Of a stretch of DNA of 28,893 bases, positions 13,859-22,274 are shown piece after piece; within the stretch, counting starts at the first letter, position 1, and each line of letters starts with the position of its first letter. A program made the translations under genes and the position numbers. The stretch spans positions 1 through 28,893 of the forward strand of contig CAYJMQ010000021.1 in assembly GCA_964371555.1 (NCBI GenBank), in the 5' to 3' direction. The notes beneath the pieces are model-generated. The model had not been told where the DNA came from, did no database searches, and saw only the letters and a program-made list of their open reading frames with translations. The stretch comes from CAYJMQ01 sp964371555. GTDB lineage: Bacteria; Bdellovibrionota; JACOXK01; 2-02-FULL-40-11.

Positions 13859-15256
13859 ATGCAGATCTATGAAAACATCCAAAAAGTAATCGGAAACACC
13901 CCCCTTGTGCGGATTAACCTGATACCGGGGCAGATAGCGGGCCAAAATCGAGAATCAGTAAAATCGACTATCTACGCAAAAATGGAGTCGCTTAATCCCG
14001 GGGGATCGGTCAAAGACCGTATCGGGCAATTTATTATTGATGACGCGGAAAAAAGAGGCCTTTTAAAACCGGGGGGGACCATTGTTGAAGCAACATCAGG
14101 AAACACCGGATTTGGTCTTGCGATTGCGGCGGCTATTCGCGGCTATAAGACAATTTTTGTGATGCCAGACAAAATGAGCCAGGAAAAAATCCAAAACTTA
14201 AGGGCATTTGGCGCCAAGGTCATTATCACACCGACCGATGTCGATCCCCAGGACCCCCGAAGCTATTACTGCGTCTCAAAACGGATCGCGGAAGAAACCC
14301 CCAACGCCTTTTACGCGAATCAATATCATAACCCGCAAAACCCGCAGTCCCATTATGAAACGACCGGACCGGAAATCTGGCGGCAAACCGATGGAAAAAT
14401 AGAGGCGTTCGTTTGCGGGATGGGAACCGGAGGGACGATCAGTGGAATTGGGCAATTTCTCAAAGAGAAAAACCCGAAAATAAAAATCGTGGGTGTCGAC
14501 CCTGTCGGATCTGTCTATTACGATTATTTTAAACATAAAAAAGTGATTCAGCCGCAGAGCTATAAAATTGAAGGGATTGGAGAAGATTTTTTTCCCACAA
14601 CAATGGATTTCAAATATGTCGACGAGGTCATTCAGGTGAATGACAAAGAATCGCTCCTGATGACCCGAAAGCTTCTGACCCGGGAAGGCATTTTTGTCGG
14701 CGGCTCGAGCGGCTCCGCGATGTGCGGCGCCATAAAATATGCGCAAAGCTTAAAAAAACCGGAAATCATTGTTGTTCTTTTTCCGGACTCCGGCGACAGA
14801 TATCTCAGCAAAGTCTTTAACGACGACTGGATGCGTGAGAACGGCTTTTTGGAAAATCCGATCGAGTATGGGACAGCGCGGGATATCCTGCGATTGAAAA
14901 TAGAACCGGAAAAAATCATTGTTGCGGACAAAGAGTCAAAAATGATCGATATTATCCGTAAGATGCGTGAACATGGCGTTTCTCAAATTCCGGTCATGGA
15001 TGGAAAAAAACTGATGGGAATTGTCTCAGAGGCGGAACTCCTTCGCTACCTTTTGGATAAAACACATAAAGCCCAAGATTCGATTGAACCGATTATTTCG
15101 AAATTCTATCACCAGGCCTCCCTCGATGAACCGCTCGAAGCCATTTCAAAAGAGATTGAACAGAATAAAAATGTGATCGTTTTCGAAGGGGGAAAAATCA
15201 GGGGGATTGTCACAAAAATCGATCTCCTGACTTACTATTCCAAAACACTCAGATGA
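13859..15256 (+). CDS. Cystathionine beta-synthase, PLP enzyme with C-terminal CBS domains
   Basis: The product is 465 aa. It condenses homocysteine with serine to cystathionine, the first step of reverse transsulfuration. The fold-type II PLP core occupies about 1-325: PLP lysine in GSVKDR (K52), SGNTG at 80-84, the phosphate-binding GTGGT at 189-193 and GGSSGSA at 281-287. Two CBS domains follow (about 345-400 and 405-465), as in eukaryotic and some bacterial CBS enzymes. They distinguish it from plain cysteine synthase, which ends near 310-330. The heme-binding N-terminal extension of the animal enzyme is absent. A PLP gamma-family partner starts 4 bp downstream. Serving as an O-acetylserine sulfhydrylase is the alternative, less likely with these domains and this neighbour. 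Confidence 0.93.
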   Translation: MQIYENIQKVIGNTPLVRINLIPGQIAGQNRESVKSTIYAKMESLNPGGSVKDRIGQFIIDDAEKRGLLKPGGTIVEATSGNTGFGLAIAAAIRGYKTIFVMPDKMSQEKIQNLRAFGAKVIITPTDVDPQDPRSYYCVSKRIAEETPNAFYANQYHNPQNPQSHYETTGPEIWRQTDGKIEAFVCGMGTGGTISGIGQFLKEKNPKIKIVGVDPVGSVYYDYFKHKKVIQPQSYKIEGIGEDFFPTTMDFKYVDEVIQVNDKESLLMTRKLLTREGIFVGGSSGSAMCGAIKYAQSLKKPEIIVVLFPDSGDRYLSKVFNDDWMRENGFLENPIEYGTARDILRLKIEPEKIIVADKESKMIDIIRKMREHGVSQIPVMDGKKLMGIVSEAELLRYLLDKTHKAQDSIEPIISKFYHQASLDEPLEAISKEIEQNKNVIVFEGGKIRGIVTKIDLLTYYSKTLR

Positions 15257-15260
15257 GCCT

Positions 15261-16418
15261 ATGAAATTACCCGATATGAAATTTGAAACCAAAGTTATCC
15301 ACGCAGGTCAGTCGCCGGATCCTTCAACGGGCGCCATCATGCCGCCGATTTATCAAACCTCGACCTATGTTCAGCAGGCGCCGGGGAAACACAAGGGGTA
15401 CGAATATTCGAGGAGTTCAAATCCAACGCGCAAAGCGTTGGAGGCCAATCTCGCCGCGTTGGAAAACGCCAAATTTGGACTCGCCTTTGCCTCAGGCTGT
15501 GCCGCAATGACAACGGTTATGCACCTCTTTCAGGCAGGGGATCACATCGTTTGTTCTGACGATGTGTATGGCGGAACCTATCGTCTTTTTACAAAGGTCT
15601 TAAACCACAATGGCCTTGAATTTACATTTATCGATATGACGGATGTTCAAAATATCAAAAAGGGGGTTCGAAAAAATACCAAAGCGGTTTGGATTGAAAC
15701 GCCGACAAATCCGATGTTAAAGCTGGTCGATCTTAAGGCTGCGATTTCGTTTTGCGGATCCAAAAAAATCACAACGATCGTCGACAATACCTTTATGAGC
15801 CCCTATTTTCAGCGCCCGCTCGACTTAAGAGCTGACATCGTCGTCCATTCGACAACGAAGTTTCTCAACGGCCACAGCGATGTGATTGGCGGGGCTGTTG
15901 TGACGAATGACAGCGCCCTTTCAGAGCGTCTCTATTTTCTTCAAAATGCCATCGGCGCTGTCCCGGCGCCGTTCGACAGCTGGCTTGTGCTGAGAGGAAT
16001 TAAGACACTCGCTCTCCGGATGAAGGCTCATGAAGCAAATGCGATGAAAATCGCAACATTCCTCGAAAAACATCCTTCGATAGAAAAGGTAATCTACCCC
16101 GGGCTCCCTTCCCATCCCCAACACAAGCTCGCCAAAAAACAGATGAGCGGTTTTGGCGGAATGATCAGCGTCGTCGTCAAGGGGGGGCTTCAATCCGCGC
16201 TCAGGTTTCTTCAGTCGACCAAACTCTTTTCTCTTGCTGAAAGTCTGGGGGGGGTGGAATCGCTTATTGAACATCCGGTCATCATGACGCATGCCTCAAT
16301 CCCAAAAGAGATCCGGGAGAAACTGGGAATTGTAGACGGACTGGTGCGGCTCTCTGTCGGCATAGAGGCCGCGGAAGATCTGATTGAGGATTTGAAACAG
16401 GCTCTTTCCGGCCATTGA
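15261..16418 (+). CDS. Cystathionine gamma-lyase / gamma-synthase family PLP enzyme
   Basis: The product is 385 aa, typical length for the Cys/Met metabolism PLP family. Motifs: 'YSRSSNPTR' (49-57), VYGGTYRL with the PLP-stacking Tyr (Y103), ETPTNPML (146-153), VDNTF (174-178, Asp that holds the pyridine nitrogen) and STTKFLNGHSD with PLP lysine K200. The C-terminus has 'SLAESLGGVESLIEHP' and 'RLSVGIE'. Sequence motifs alone do not separate gamma-lyase, gamma-synthase and related lyases. Being 4 bp behind a cystathionine beta-synthase argues for gamma-lyase, which cleaves cystathionine to cysteine, 2-oxobutyrate and ammonia. G7 and G8 runs lie at 16181-16187 and 16247-16254. A second ATG at 15276 is possible. 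Confidence 0.93.
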   Translation: MKLPDMKFETKVIHAGQSPDPSTGAIMPPIYQTSTYVQQAPGKHKGYEYSRSSNPTRKALEANLAALENAKFGLAFASGCAAMTTVMHLFQAGDHIVCSDDVYGGTYRLFTKVLNHNGLEFTFIDMTDVQNIKKGVRKNTKAVWIETPTNPMLKLVDLKAAISFCGSKKITTIVDNTFMSPYFQRPLDLRADIVVHSTTKFLNGHSDVIGGAVVTNDSALSERLYFLQNAIGAVPAPFDSWLVLRGIKTLALRMKAHEANAMKIATFLEKHPSIEKVIYPGLPSHPQHKLAKKQMSGFGGMISVVVKGGLQSALRFLQSTKLFSLAESLGGVESLIEHPVIMTHASIPKEIREKLGIVDGLVRLSVGIEAAEDLIEDLKQALSGH

Positions 16419-16425
16419 CATGCGA

Positions 16426-16492
16426 ATTGAATCATAACGTATTGAATCATAAGAAAAAGTAACCTACTCTTCGTCTATTTTTGTGTTAAAAT
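16426..16492 (+). promoter_or_regulatory. Putative promoter region with a 12-bp direct repeat, upstream of the TadG-like gene
   Basis: ATTGAATCATAA occurs at 16426-16437 and again at 16441-16452, 15 bp apart. A -10-like TAAAAT lies at 16487-16492, with no convincing -35 upstream. That arrangement would suit an activator bound at the repeats, which is inference. The leader would be about 37 nt and includes a weak Shine-Dalgarno (GTAAGG). Confidence 0.3.
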
Positions 16493-16535
16493 GAAGCCAT
16501 TGTACGTTCGTTGGTAAAAGTAAGGCTGCTCGTCT

Positions 16536-18164
16536 ATGATTAAAAAAAGATTAAAAAACAAAACCGGCCAAGTAGCGATCTTTGTCCTTATGATGTTTAG
16601 CCTGATTTTCATGTTCTTTGGGATGGCGATCAATATCGGCATGCTTGTTCATCACAAAATTAACCTCCAAAACGCCGCCGACATGGGGGCGCTCGCCGCG
16701 GCGGCAGAGCAGGCGCGAATTCTAAACATGATCGGATGGAAAAATTACGAGCTCCGGAAAAACTTCAAAGATTTTATCTACCGCTATTGGGTCGGATTTA
16801 ATGATCGACATGAGGCATTTCCAGATCCGAGATCTGCAAAACGGAGGGGGAATCTCGCGCGCCAGGGGAAATGGACAGATGTGATGAACACAATCCCAAG
16901 CTATTGTTTTGGCGACAGCTCCATTTTTGAACCGAAACCTTCCGAGGGGTTCATTGCCTGCGAGGTTTCTGAAAGAAAAGGGGTCCCTGCCAAAATCATA
17001 GGCCCCCTCCCCGCGCTCATTGCCGCCGTAGCGATAGAGCCGATTTCAGCCACTCTGCTGACAACCCTTTACCTAAAGGCTTTTCAATTAACGGAAGAGA
17101 CCCGCGGGAATTGGGAAAACTATACCCGATTCAATGTTAACAGCGCTTTTACAGAGGTAGCCGAGTATCAGAGACGATCGATAGACATTTATAATACCTA
17201 TCTCAATCCAGTTCGCAAAAATACCCTCTCAGAAATTTTAAACCGGGGGGGGCGGGAGATTTTTCCGGAAACTCCCCCCACCGCGTGGCTCAACTTTGCA
17301 AACGAAAACGCTGGCTTTAATCCCAATCGACGACCTGAGGAGCTCCGGATGGACCATTACGTCTCACCACTTTTTGAGGTTCCAGTGGATTATGACGAGC
17401 TTGCGCAAATAACTGTTTTAAATAACCTGAATGAGAATCTTCAGGAACGACTCAATATCATTCCGCTTAGACCCCAAAATGGCTATATCAACATCCGACC
17501 GATTATCCCGTCGTTCGATGTTTTCTATACAACCTTTAATATCCGAAACGATATCATGAGGCCGAAGCGCGATAACCCGATCCAGGTTGAACAATTCATC
17601 GTCGGTGTCGAAAAAGATCCGAACATAAAAACGTTCTATTCCCTTATGGTCAAAAGCCAACCTGAACTCCCTTTTCTTCCGGGACTGATGCCGTGGGAAC
17701 TGACAGCCGTGGCAGCTGCCCAGCCATTTGGAAGCCGAATCGGCCCTGCGGGGAACGCCAACGACTATACAATGCCAACCCGATTGGGAAGAAGAATACC
17801 TATGATTCGAATTGACGAAGAGCGAACAATCGACGACACCCAAGTACTGCACGATCTAAAAGTCGCAACGGCGACCCTTGAACACACCGTTCAAAACCGG
17901 GATGAGCCAATCCTCGTCCCAAATGAATGGGACAAACGTCGCTATATTTTCCCCGACCCGACCACAAAAAAAGATCCTTCCCCTGTTCACTTTTCCGACC
18001 AGGTTACGACCATAGAAACGGGGGCGTATCCCGCGGCCCGGGGGAGCCTCTTTACAAGCTTTCGCCAGAGGGCTGGCTACAGCATGAAACTCGTCCCAAT
18101 CGAGTCTATCATTGAACAGCTAGAACCGGTTGTTCAAGAACAGCTAAAAACAATAAAACACTGA
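16536..18164 (+). CDS. TadG-like protein with N-terminal pseudopilin-type segment
   Basis: The product is 542 aa. It starts MIKKRLKNKTGQVAIFVLMM, has a membrane helix at about 13-38, and continues 'HHKINLQNAADMGALAAAAEQ'. This is the 'TGQ...hydrophobic...LQNAADxGALA' pattern of the TadE/TadG N-terminal domain (Tad-like, known for Flp pilus minor pseudopilins). The remaining 480 residues are extracytoplasmic, with an early aromatic stretch ('GWKNYELRKNFKDFIYRYWVG'). I recognise no von Willebrand MIDAS motif, which many TadG proteins have. It is probably exported and works with the Tad-like platform at 10840-11909. The basic tail has no sorting signal that I recognise. A G8 run lies at 17245-17252. 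Confidence 0.82.
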   Translation: MIKKRLKNKTGQVAIFVLMMFSLIFMFFGMAINIGMLVHHKINLQNAADMGALAAAAEQARILNMIGWKNYELRKNFKDFIYRYWVGFNDRHEAFPDPRSAKRRGNLARQGKWTDVMNTIPSYCFGDSSIFEPKPSEGFIACEVSERKGVPAKIIGPLPALIAAVAIEPISATLLTTLYLKAFQLTEETRGNWENYTRFNVNSAFTEVAEYQRRSIDIYNTYLNPVRKNTLSEILNRGGREIFPETPPTAWLNFANENAGFNPNRRPEELRMDHYVSPLFEVPVDYDELAQITVLNNLNENLQERLNIIPLRPQNGYINIRPIIPSFDVFYTTFNIRNDIMRPKRDNPIQVEQFIVGVEKDPNIKTFYSLMVKSQPELPFLPGLMPWELTAVAAAQPFGSRIGPAGNANDYTMPTRLGRRIPMIRIDEERTIDDTQVLHDLKVATATLEHTVQNRDEPILVPNEWDKRRYIFPDPTTKKDPSPVHFSDQVTTIETGAYPAARGSLFTSFRQRAGYSMKLVPIESIIEQLEPVVQEQLKTIKH

Positions 18165-18176
18165 CCTATTTTGCGC

Positions 18177-18202
18177 TTGACCTTTCGAAAAAATCCTATA
18201 AA
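18177..18202 (+). promoter_or_regulatory. Candidate promoter of the 416-aa secreted protein
   Basis: TTGACC (18177-18182) and TATAAA (18197-18202) are good hexamers, but the 14-nt spacer is too short for an ideal sigma-70 site. The -10 ends 11 nt before the ATG at 18214 and no Shine-Dalgarno is present. Confidence 0.3.
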
Positions 18203-18213
18203 GACCCATCTGA

Positions 18214-19464
18214 ATGGTAAGGGTTGTTTTATTTTTTATTCTTTTTACCTTTATTCTTCCCCTAAAACAACTTACCGCCGAACCATCAAAAGAAATTGTA
18301 AAATTATTTTTTCGTCTCATACGTGAAGATAGTCGAGGGCTCCATAACACAACACTTCGAAGCCGAATGAATGGCGCAGTAACATCCCGACGTTGGCCGA
18401 GGCACAAAAGTTTGAAATATGGAGAGGAAGTCGCCAAATCTTTTGAATCTGAAATTCCATCCTTTTTAGACGATGTATTTGATCCCCTGGTTTCCAATCT
18501 CCCTCCAAATCTCCTAAAAGAACGGGCGCTTTGGCAATCCTATGTTACCCAACGATTCGGAATCCCCATTTCTGAGACAGAATATAAACAGATTGAATCG
18601 ATTTTAAAAATGACAAAAGAAGAAAGAGAAGAGTTATTTAAAAGCGCGGTGGTTCCAATGATAAAAAATTGGCGTTCTCACCTTAAAGCGCCGCAAAACC
18701 GAGTGGGGGAATGGAAAAGAGTGGAGGCCAATCGCTCATTAAGTTCCATTGCCTCCCTGCCAGACTCTTCCAATCGCCATATTGAATATATTGAATGGAG
18801 CTCTCTTCATGGAGCACAAGATGCTCAATTTAAATTGATCCGATGCAGAGATGGAGTTCCAAATCTTCTTCTTATGGTTGAGCCAAGCCGTCATTTACCT
18901 CTTAATCATCTTCCAACGCATTTGCAGATTGAAGAAATGGCGAAAGTCATTGAGCTTGTCCCTTTCCAGAAAGGGGGTGAGAGATTTACCGCTTCTTTTT
19001 CAGTTTTGCCGCATGAGCATCGATTTGTGACACTTTCATATCTTCGCGGGAATAGTTCATTTTCAGAAGCCGTTATCGTCGATCTATGGAGTGGGAAAGT
19101 CTATTCGGGATGGAATGGCGGGGGGGGGTGGTTAAATGTAATGCGCGGCCCAATGACCGATCTCTTTCGTCGGGAACTTGTGCGTCTAAAAAGTCCTCTT
19201 TCTCAATTATTAAGAGCATCTCTCCTTAAACTCAAAGAATTCGGCTGGCATGATATCGACGATTTTTTGGAAATGGAGCTCACCCTCCTTGAGAACGGCA
19301 TTTTTCGTTACCGTTTGGCGCGTTTTGATTTTGAAGTTGGATCTTTTGCAACAAATTCTCCTATCATTACCTTGATCATTGATATGAGGAATCTATCGCA
19401 GCCAAAAGTAATGCAACTGAATTTAGAATCAACAGGAACGCGACTTATTCCTGTGAGGGGATAA
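18214..19464 (+). CDS. Secreted protein of unknown function with a poly-G tract
   Basis: The product is 416 aa with a signal peptide (hydrophobic 2-16, cut near LTA at 22). The mature part is soluble and mixed alpha/beta, with no transmembrane segment. Visible blocks are a basic stretch near residue 50, an acidic helical stretch at about 125-150, and a beta-rich second half with 'FRYRLARFDFEVG' near the end. I recognise no family. A run of nine G (19120-19128) encodes the Gly stretch in 'SGWNGGGGWLNV' about three quarters along. A slip there would truncate or alter the C-terminus. It probably has its own transcript, since a promoter-like site lies in the 49-bp gap upstream. Confidence 0.85.
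   Translation: MVRVVLFFILFTFILPLKQLTAEPSKEIVKLFFRLIREDSRGLHNTTLRSRMNGAVTSRRWPRHKSLKYGEEVAKSFESEIPSFLDDVFDPLVSNLPPNLLKERALWQSYVTQRFGIPISETEYKQIESILKMTKEEREELFKSAVVPMIKNWRSHLKAPQNRVGEWKRVEANRSLSSIASLPDSSNRHIEYIEWSSLHGAQDAQFKLIRCRDGVPNLLLMVEPSRHLPLNHLPTHLQIEEMAKVIELVPFQKGGERFTASFSVLPHEHRFVTLSYLRGNSSFSEAVIVDLWSGKVYSGWNGGGGWLNVMRGPMTDLFRRELVRLKSPLSQLLRASLLKLKEFGWHDIDDFLEMELTLLENGIFRYRLARFDFEVGSFATNSPIITLIIDMRNLSQPKVMQLNLESTGTRLIPVRG
19120..19128 (+). repeat. Nine-G homopolymer inside a secreted-protein gene
   Basis: This is the longest of several coding-strand G runs in the window; the others are G7 or G8. Tracts of this length are prone to slipped-strand changes and are the usual basis of phase variation in surface genes of other bacteria. 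No second allele can be seen in one sequence, and the tract is also a likely sequencing-error site. Confidence 0.8.
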
Positions 19465-19861
19465 TTTGATCACCGAACAAGCTCTATTTACTGAAACCTC
19501 TACATTCATTGCCTCTTTAATAGCGGGCACTTGTGCTTTTACTTCCGCCGCGGAGGTGAAATTTTAGGCACTCTTCAGCTCAAATGGGGGTCTGTCATGG
19601 AAGGGCTGACTGTCATAAATAGATGCACCCCAATTCTTTTTACAAATTCAAAAAAAGGCTCTGATTTCAAGCCATTAAGAGGAGGCCGATTGTTAAATTG
19701 AAAAGAAAGTAATCAACTATAACCCCTTAAAATCACTTATATTTTTCTAATCCATTTCTCACAATCAAAAAAATCTTTAAAAGTTTCTCCTTGTCTTGGC
19801 AAAGCCTCTCCCCCCTGGCATCGCAGTTGCACTTGTATTCTTGTAGCAAGGGGGAAAATAA
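19465..19861. other. Intergenic stretch with two tiny ORFs and a sigma-54 site at its right end
   Basis: No gene can be supported. A TTG-initiated 33-codon frame (19466-19567) sits just behind GAGGGG (19455-19460). A 34-codon ATG frame (19597-19701, ending RGGRLLN) follows in another phase. They could be remnants of one decayed small gene or chance. The next 110 bp are AT-rich with no clear structure. The last 50 bp hold the sigma-54 element and Shine-Dalgarno of the gene at 19862. Confidence 0.4.
19815..19831 (+). promoter_or_regulatory. Sigma-54 (-24/-12) promoter candidate for the secreted pair
   Basis: CTGGCATCGCAGTTGCA fits the sigma-54 consensus at every specified position except the C and G after TGGCA, with exact GG-N10-GC spacing. 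Transcription would start near 19842, leaving a leader of about 20 nt that includes the strong Shine-Dalgarno AAGGGGG before the ATG at 19862. This is the best-placed regulatory site in the window. Confidence 0.6.
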
Positions 19862-21289
19862 ATGAGAAATAGATTAAAAGTTTTAGGGATCGTTTTGTAT
19901 CTTATCGCCAGCCAAAAAGGGTATGCTGATGGGGGGTACGGTACTGTTTTTCCTGAAATTGCTGAATTTGAAGAAGGGGAATCTTCGACTAAACCATCGG
20001 CAGATACTCCCATTCAGACAGATAGCGACGGAACAGCCACAATAAATCCTGCGTGGCTTGAAAAGAATAACCTTAAAAAACTGGAAGAAATCACCGCTAT
20101 GGGGAGCAAGATCAGTAACGCCGGCTCCGGGCTAACACAAGATCCCAAGACCGCCTCTTATATCGCAGCAGGAGGGAGCGCTTTGGGAGCGACAGGCGCT
20201 CTCATTGGAAGCGCTCATCATCTGAATCAGGCCAATACGTATCGGGACGCTTCAAACCAAAATCAAATGGCTGCTGAAAAGACAATGGGTGAAGTGGGAA
20301 AAATTGAAGGAAAAATACAAGCTGAAAATACGAAACTGAACGAACTACAAGTACTATTAAATAACGCTACAGCAGTTCAAAGAGCTCAAGAAGCTAACGC
20401 GGCATCAGCAGGTACCGACCAAGCTAAAGCTCAAGCAGCAGCTCGAAAAGCTCAAGCAGCAGCTCAAAGAGCTGAAAAAGCTCAAACAGAAATGTCTGCA
20501 GCTAAAGCAAAAATTGCAGAACTTTCAGAACAAAAAGTCCCCCTTGCAGCACGCCTCGCAAAACAAGAAGCACTTGAATCCGAATACTTTTGGGGTTCAG
20601 GCGCAAGTTATCTCATGTCAGGGATCGGGCTTGTCTCTTCCGTTGCCATGGGGGGGACTGCCGCAATGCAGCTTGAGCAGGGGAGACAGTTGGCCTCTGA
20701 CAATGAATATTGCGCAAAGCATCCGAATGAATTTCCAAGATGTACGGAGGTTCCGCCTCAAGGGAATAATACACCCCTTGATCCCAATCAGAATCCACCG
20801 GTTTCACTGAATGACCCAGGTTTTAGCGGTTTTAATAGAAATGGCGCTGATGAAGACAATTTCTCCCCCGCGTCTACCAGCGCCGCAGGTTTGGGAGCAG
20901 CGCCGACCGCCAGTTCGGCCGGTCTCCCCTCTTTCGGATCGGGTTTGAGCGGCGGAGGAGATAGAAACCCATCAAAAGAAAAAGAAGAACTCGATGATAT
21001 CGGCGGCAGCGGATTTTCAGGGGATCAAACTTATGAAGGAGGGGGTGGAAATATCGATCAGCTCGGATCAGGGGCAATTGCTTCATCATTACTTGCGCCC
21101 CCGTTCGACATCAGCCAGTTCTTGCCAGCAAACCTGAGAGAAGACGAATTTCAAGGGGTCTTAGCCGCCAAAATCAACGACAAAGAAAAAGAGGGGATTG
21201 TTCTTGGCAAAGAGAGCCCAAGCCTCTTTACCCGAATCAGCCGGGCTTATCAGAAAAGAGCCCATGAAATGCTAAAGGGGGTCATCTAA
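19862..21289 (+). CDS. Secreted protein: hydrophobic segment, Ala-rich coiled coil, hydrophobic segment, Gly/Ser tail
   Basis: The product is 475 aa. The signal peptide has its core at 5-16 and a likely cut after YADG near residue 24. A Gly/Ala hydrophobic segment (about 98-118) is followed by a long Ala/Gln/Lys coiled coil (about 120-242, with a duplicated heptad KAQAAA). A second hydrophobic segment lies at 243-268, then a Cys pair (C284, C294), a Pro/Asn stretch, and a Gly/Ser low-complexity region (about 335-400). A tail near the C-terminus contains SLFTRIS. A coiled coil between two membrane-active segments recalls pore-forming or translocator proteins, but that is analogy only. A strong Shine-Dalgarno and a sigma-54 element precede it. 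Its stop overlaps the next ATG (TAATG). No family was recognised. Confidence 0.88.
   Translation: MRNRLKVLGIVLYLIASQKGYADGGYGTVFPEIAEFEEGESSTKPSADTPIQTDSDGTATINPAWLEKNNLKKLEEITAMGSKISNAGSGLTQDPKTASYIAAGGSALGATGALIGSAHHLNQANTYRDASNQNQMAAEKTMGEVGKIEGKIQAENTKLNELQVLLNNATAVQRAQEANAASAGTDQAKAQAAARKAQAAAQRAEKAQTEMSAAKAKIAELSEQKVPLAARLAKQEALESEYFWGSGASYLMSGIGLVSSVAMGGTAAMQLEQGRQLASDNEYCAKHPNEFPRCTEVPPQGNNTPLDPNQNPPVSLNDPGFSGFNRNGADEDNFSPASTSAAGLGAAPTASSAGLPSFGSGLSGGGDRNPSKEKEELDDIGGSGFSGDQTYEGGGGNIDQLGSGAIASSLLAPPFDISQFLPANLREDEFQGVLAAKINDKEKEGIVLGKESPSLFTRISRAYQKRAHEMLKGVI
20426..20465 (+). repeat. Duplicated heptad in the coiled coil
   Basis: The 19-bp sequence AAAGCTCAAGCAGCAGCTC occurs at 20426-20444 and 20447-20465, a 21-bp period equal to one heptad (KAQAAAx). 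It is a recent in-frame duplication that lengthens the coiled coil by exactly one heptad. Confidence 0.8.
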
Positions 21290-22164
21290 TGAAGCAGGTT
21301 ATTCTAAGCTTAATGCTCGTCATTAATTTCTTTTGGTCAGCTACAACCAAAGCCAGAGCTGAAAGCGATCCAAAAACAAATCAGATGATCCAGGGGGCCG
21401 GATCCTTGGTAGGGGCAGCGATGTCAAGCGTTGTTGGCGTCGAACATATTTCGGTCTGCAGCTGGACTACTATTCCTGACTGCGTCATGGGAATTTTGGC
21501 CTTCACGGCCGCTGCCACGCAGCTTGGCATTTCCGGCTATAGCTTTGCGACGGCAGGAAAGCTATCGTCGGAGAAGGGGACAAATTCGAAAGACATTTTC
21601 GGTTCAGACAAACCTCTCCCAACCGATGTGGATTTCAATCATCTTCCTGACTCAAGTGACCCGACATTTGCCACAAGGGATGCTATTCTTAAAAATATGG
21701 ATAAGATCCAAGCACGGATTGACGACTTAAAAAGCCAGGGGATCTTGACAGATGAGATCCTTGCCAATCCTGAAAAACTTTTGACACCGGACCAACTTGA
21801 CGGATTTAATGCTGAAAAAGAGAAGCTTTTGGCAGGGCTTGAAGAAGGGAATGGCAATTCCCTTGAAGCGCTTCTTGAAGGCTCTGAATCCGACGGTTTT
21901 CAAACCGCTTCACTGACCTCTCAGGGGGGGACTTTTGCTTCGGGTTTTGATTCTCTCAATCTCGAGGGACTCTTAAACCTAAAAGAGAAAGGGATCCAAA
22001 ATTCAGCCCCCGGTTATTATGGAAATGTCTCTCTAAAATCGCTTCGTCCAGAGAGCAAGATGAGCCTTTTTGAAAGGGTCAGCTTGAAGATCAAGCAGGA
22101 AACAAGCAGAAAGCCCAATGCTTTTGGCGCTGTTCACGGCGCTGCTCACGCGCGGCAGATATGA
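21289..22164 (+). CDS. Secreted partner protein, unknown function
   Basis: The product is 291 aa and overlaps the previous stop by one base, so it is translationally coupled. A signal peptide runs to about residue 24 (cut after ARA). The Gly/Ala-rich hydrophobic segments at about 36-52 and 64-90 are joined by a short loop bounded by two cysteines (C57, C65), probably a disulfide in the periplasm or outside. The remainder is acidic and helical with a Gly/Ser stretch. Near the C-terminus is SLFERVSLKIKQE, matching SLFTRISRAYQKR at the same relative place in its neighbour. The shared plan (signal peptide, two small-residue hydrophobic segments, Cys pair, SLF.R.S tail) suggests the two proteins work together. 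No known family. Confidence 0.86.
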   Translation: MKQVILSLMLVINFFWSATTKARAESDPKTNQMIQGAGSLVGAAMSSVVGVEHISVCSWTTIPDCVMGILAFTAAATQLGISGYSFATAGKLSSEKGTNSKDIFGSDKPLPTDVDFNHLPDSSDPTFATRDAILKNMDKIQARIDDLKSQGILTDEILANPEKLLTPDQLDGFNAEKEKLLAGLEEGNGNSLEALLEGSESDGFQTASLTSQGGTFASGFDSLNLEGLLNLKEKGIQNSAPGYYGNVSLKSLRPESKMSLFERVSLKIKQETSRKPNAFGAVHGAAHARQI

Positions 22165-22274
22165 GCCCTCTTTAGCCTCTCTCTTGTTTCTCATCAAAAA
22201 AACATGCTACGCTAAAATAGAGGAGCAGGTTTTAAGGCGCACTGTTAACTTGAATGCTTTCATGGGAGAAACTT

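Noticed and set aside
14276..14746. 156-codon minus-strand frame inside the cystathionine beta-synthase gene
   Set aside because: It is a shadow of a gene with exact catalytic motifs.
19466..19701. Two small ORFs of 33 and 34 codons in the gap before 19862
   Set aside because: The first has a reasonable SD, but neither has recognisable features and they are in different phases. They are recorded as possible remnants, not called as genes.
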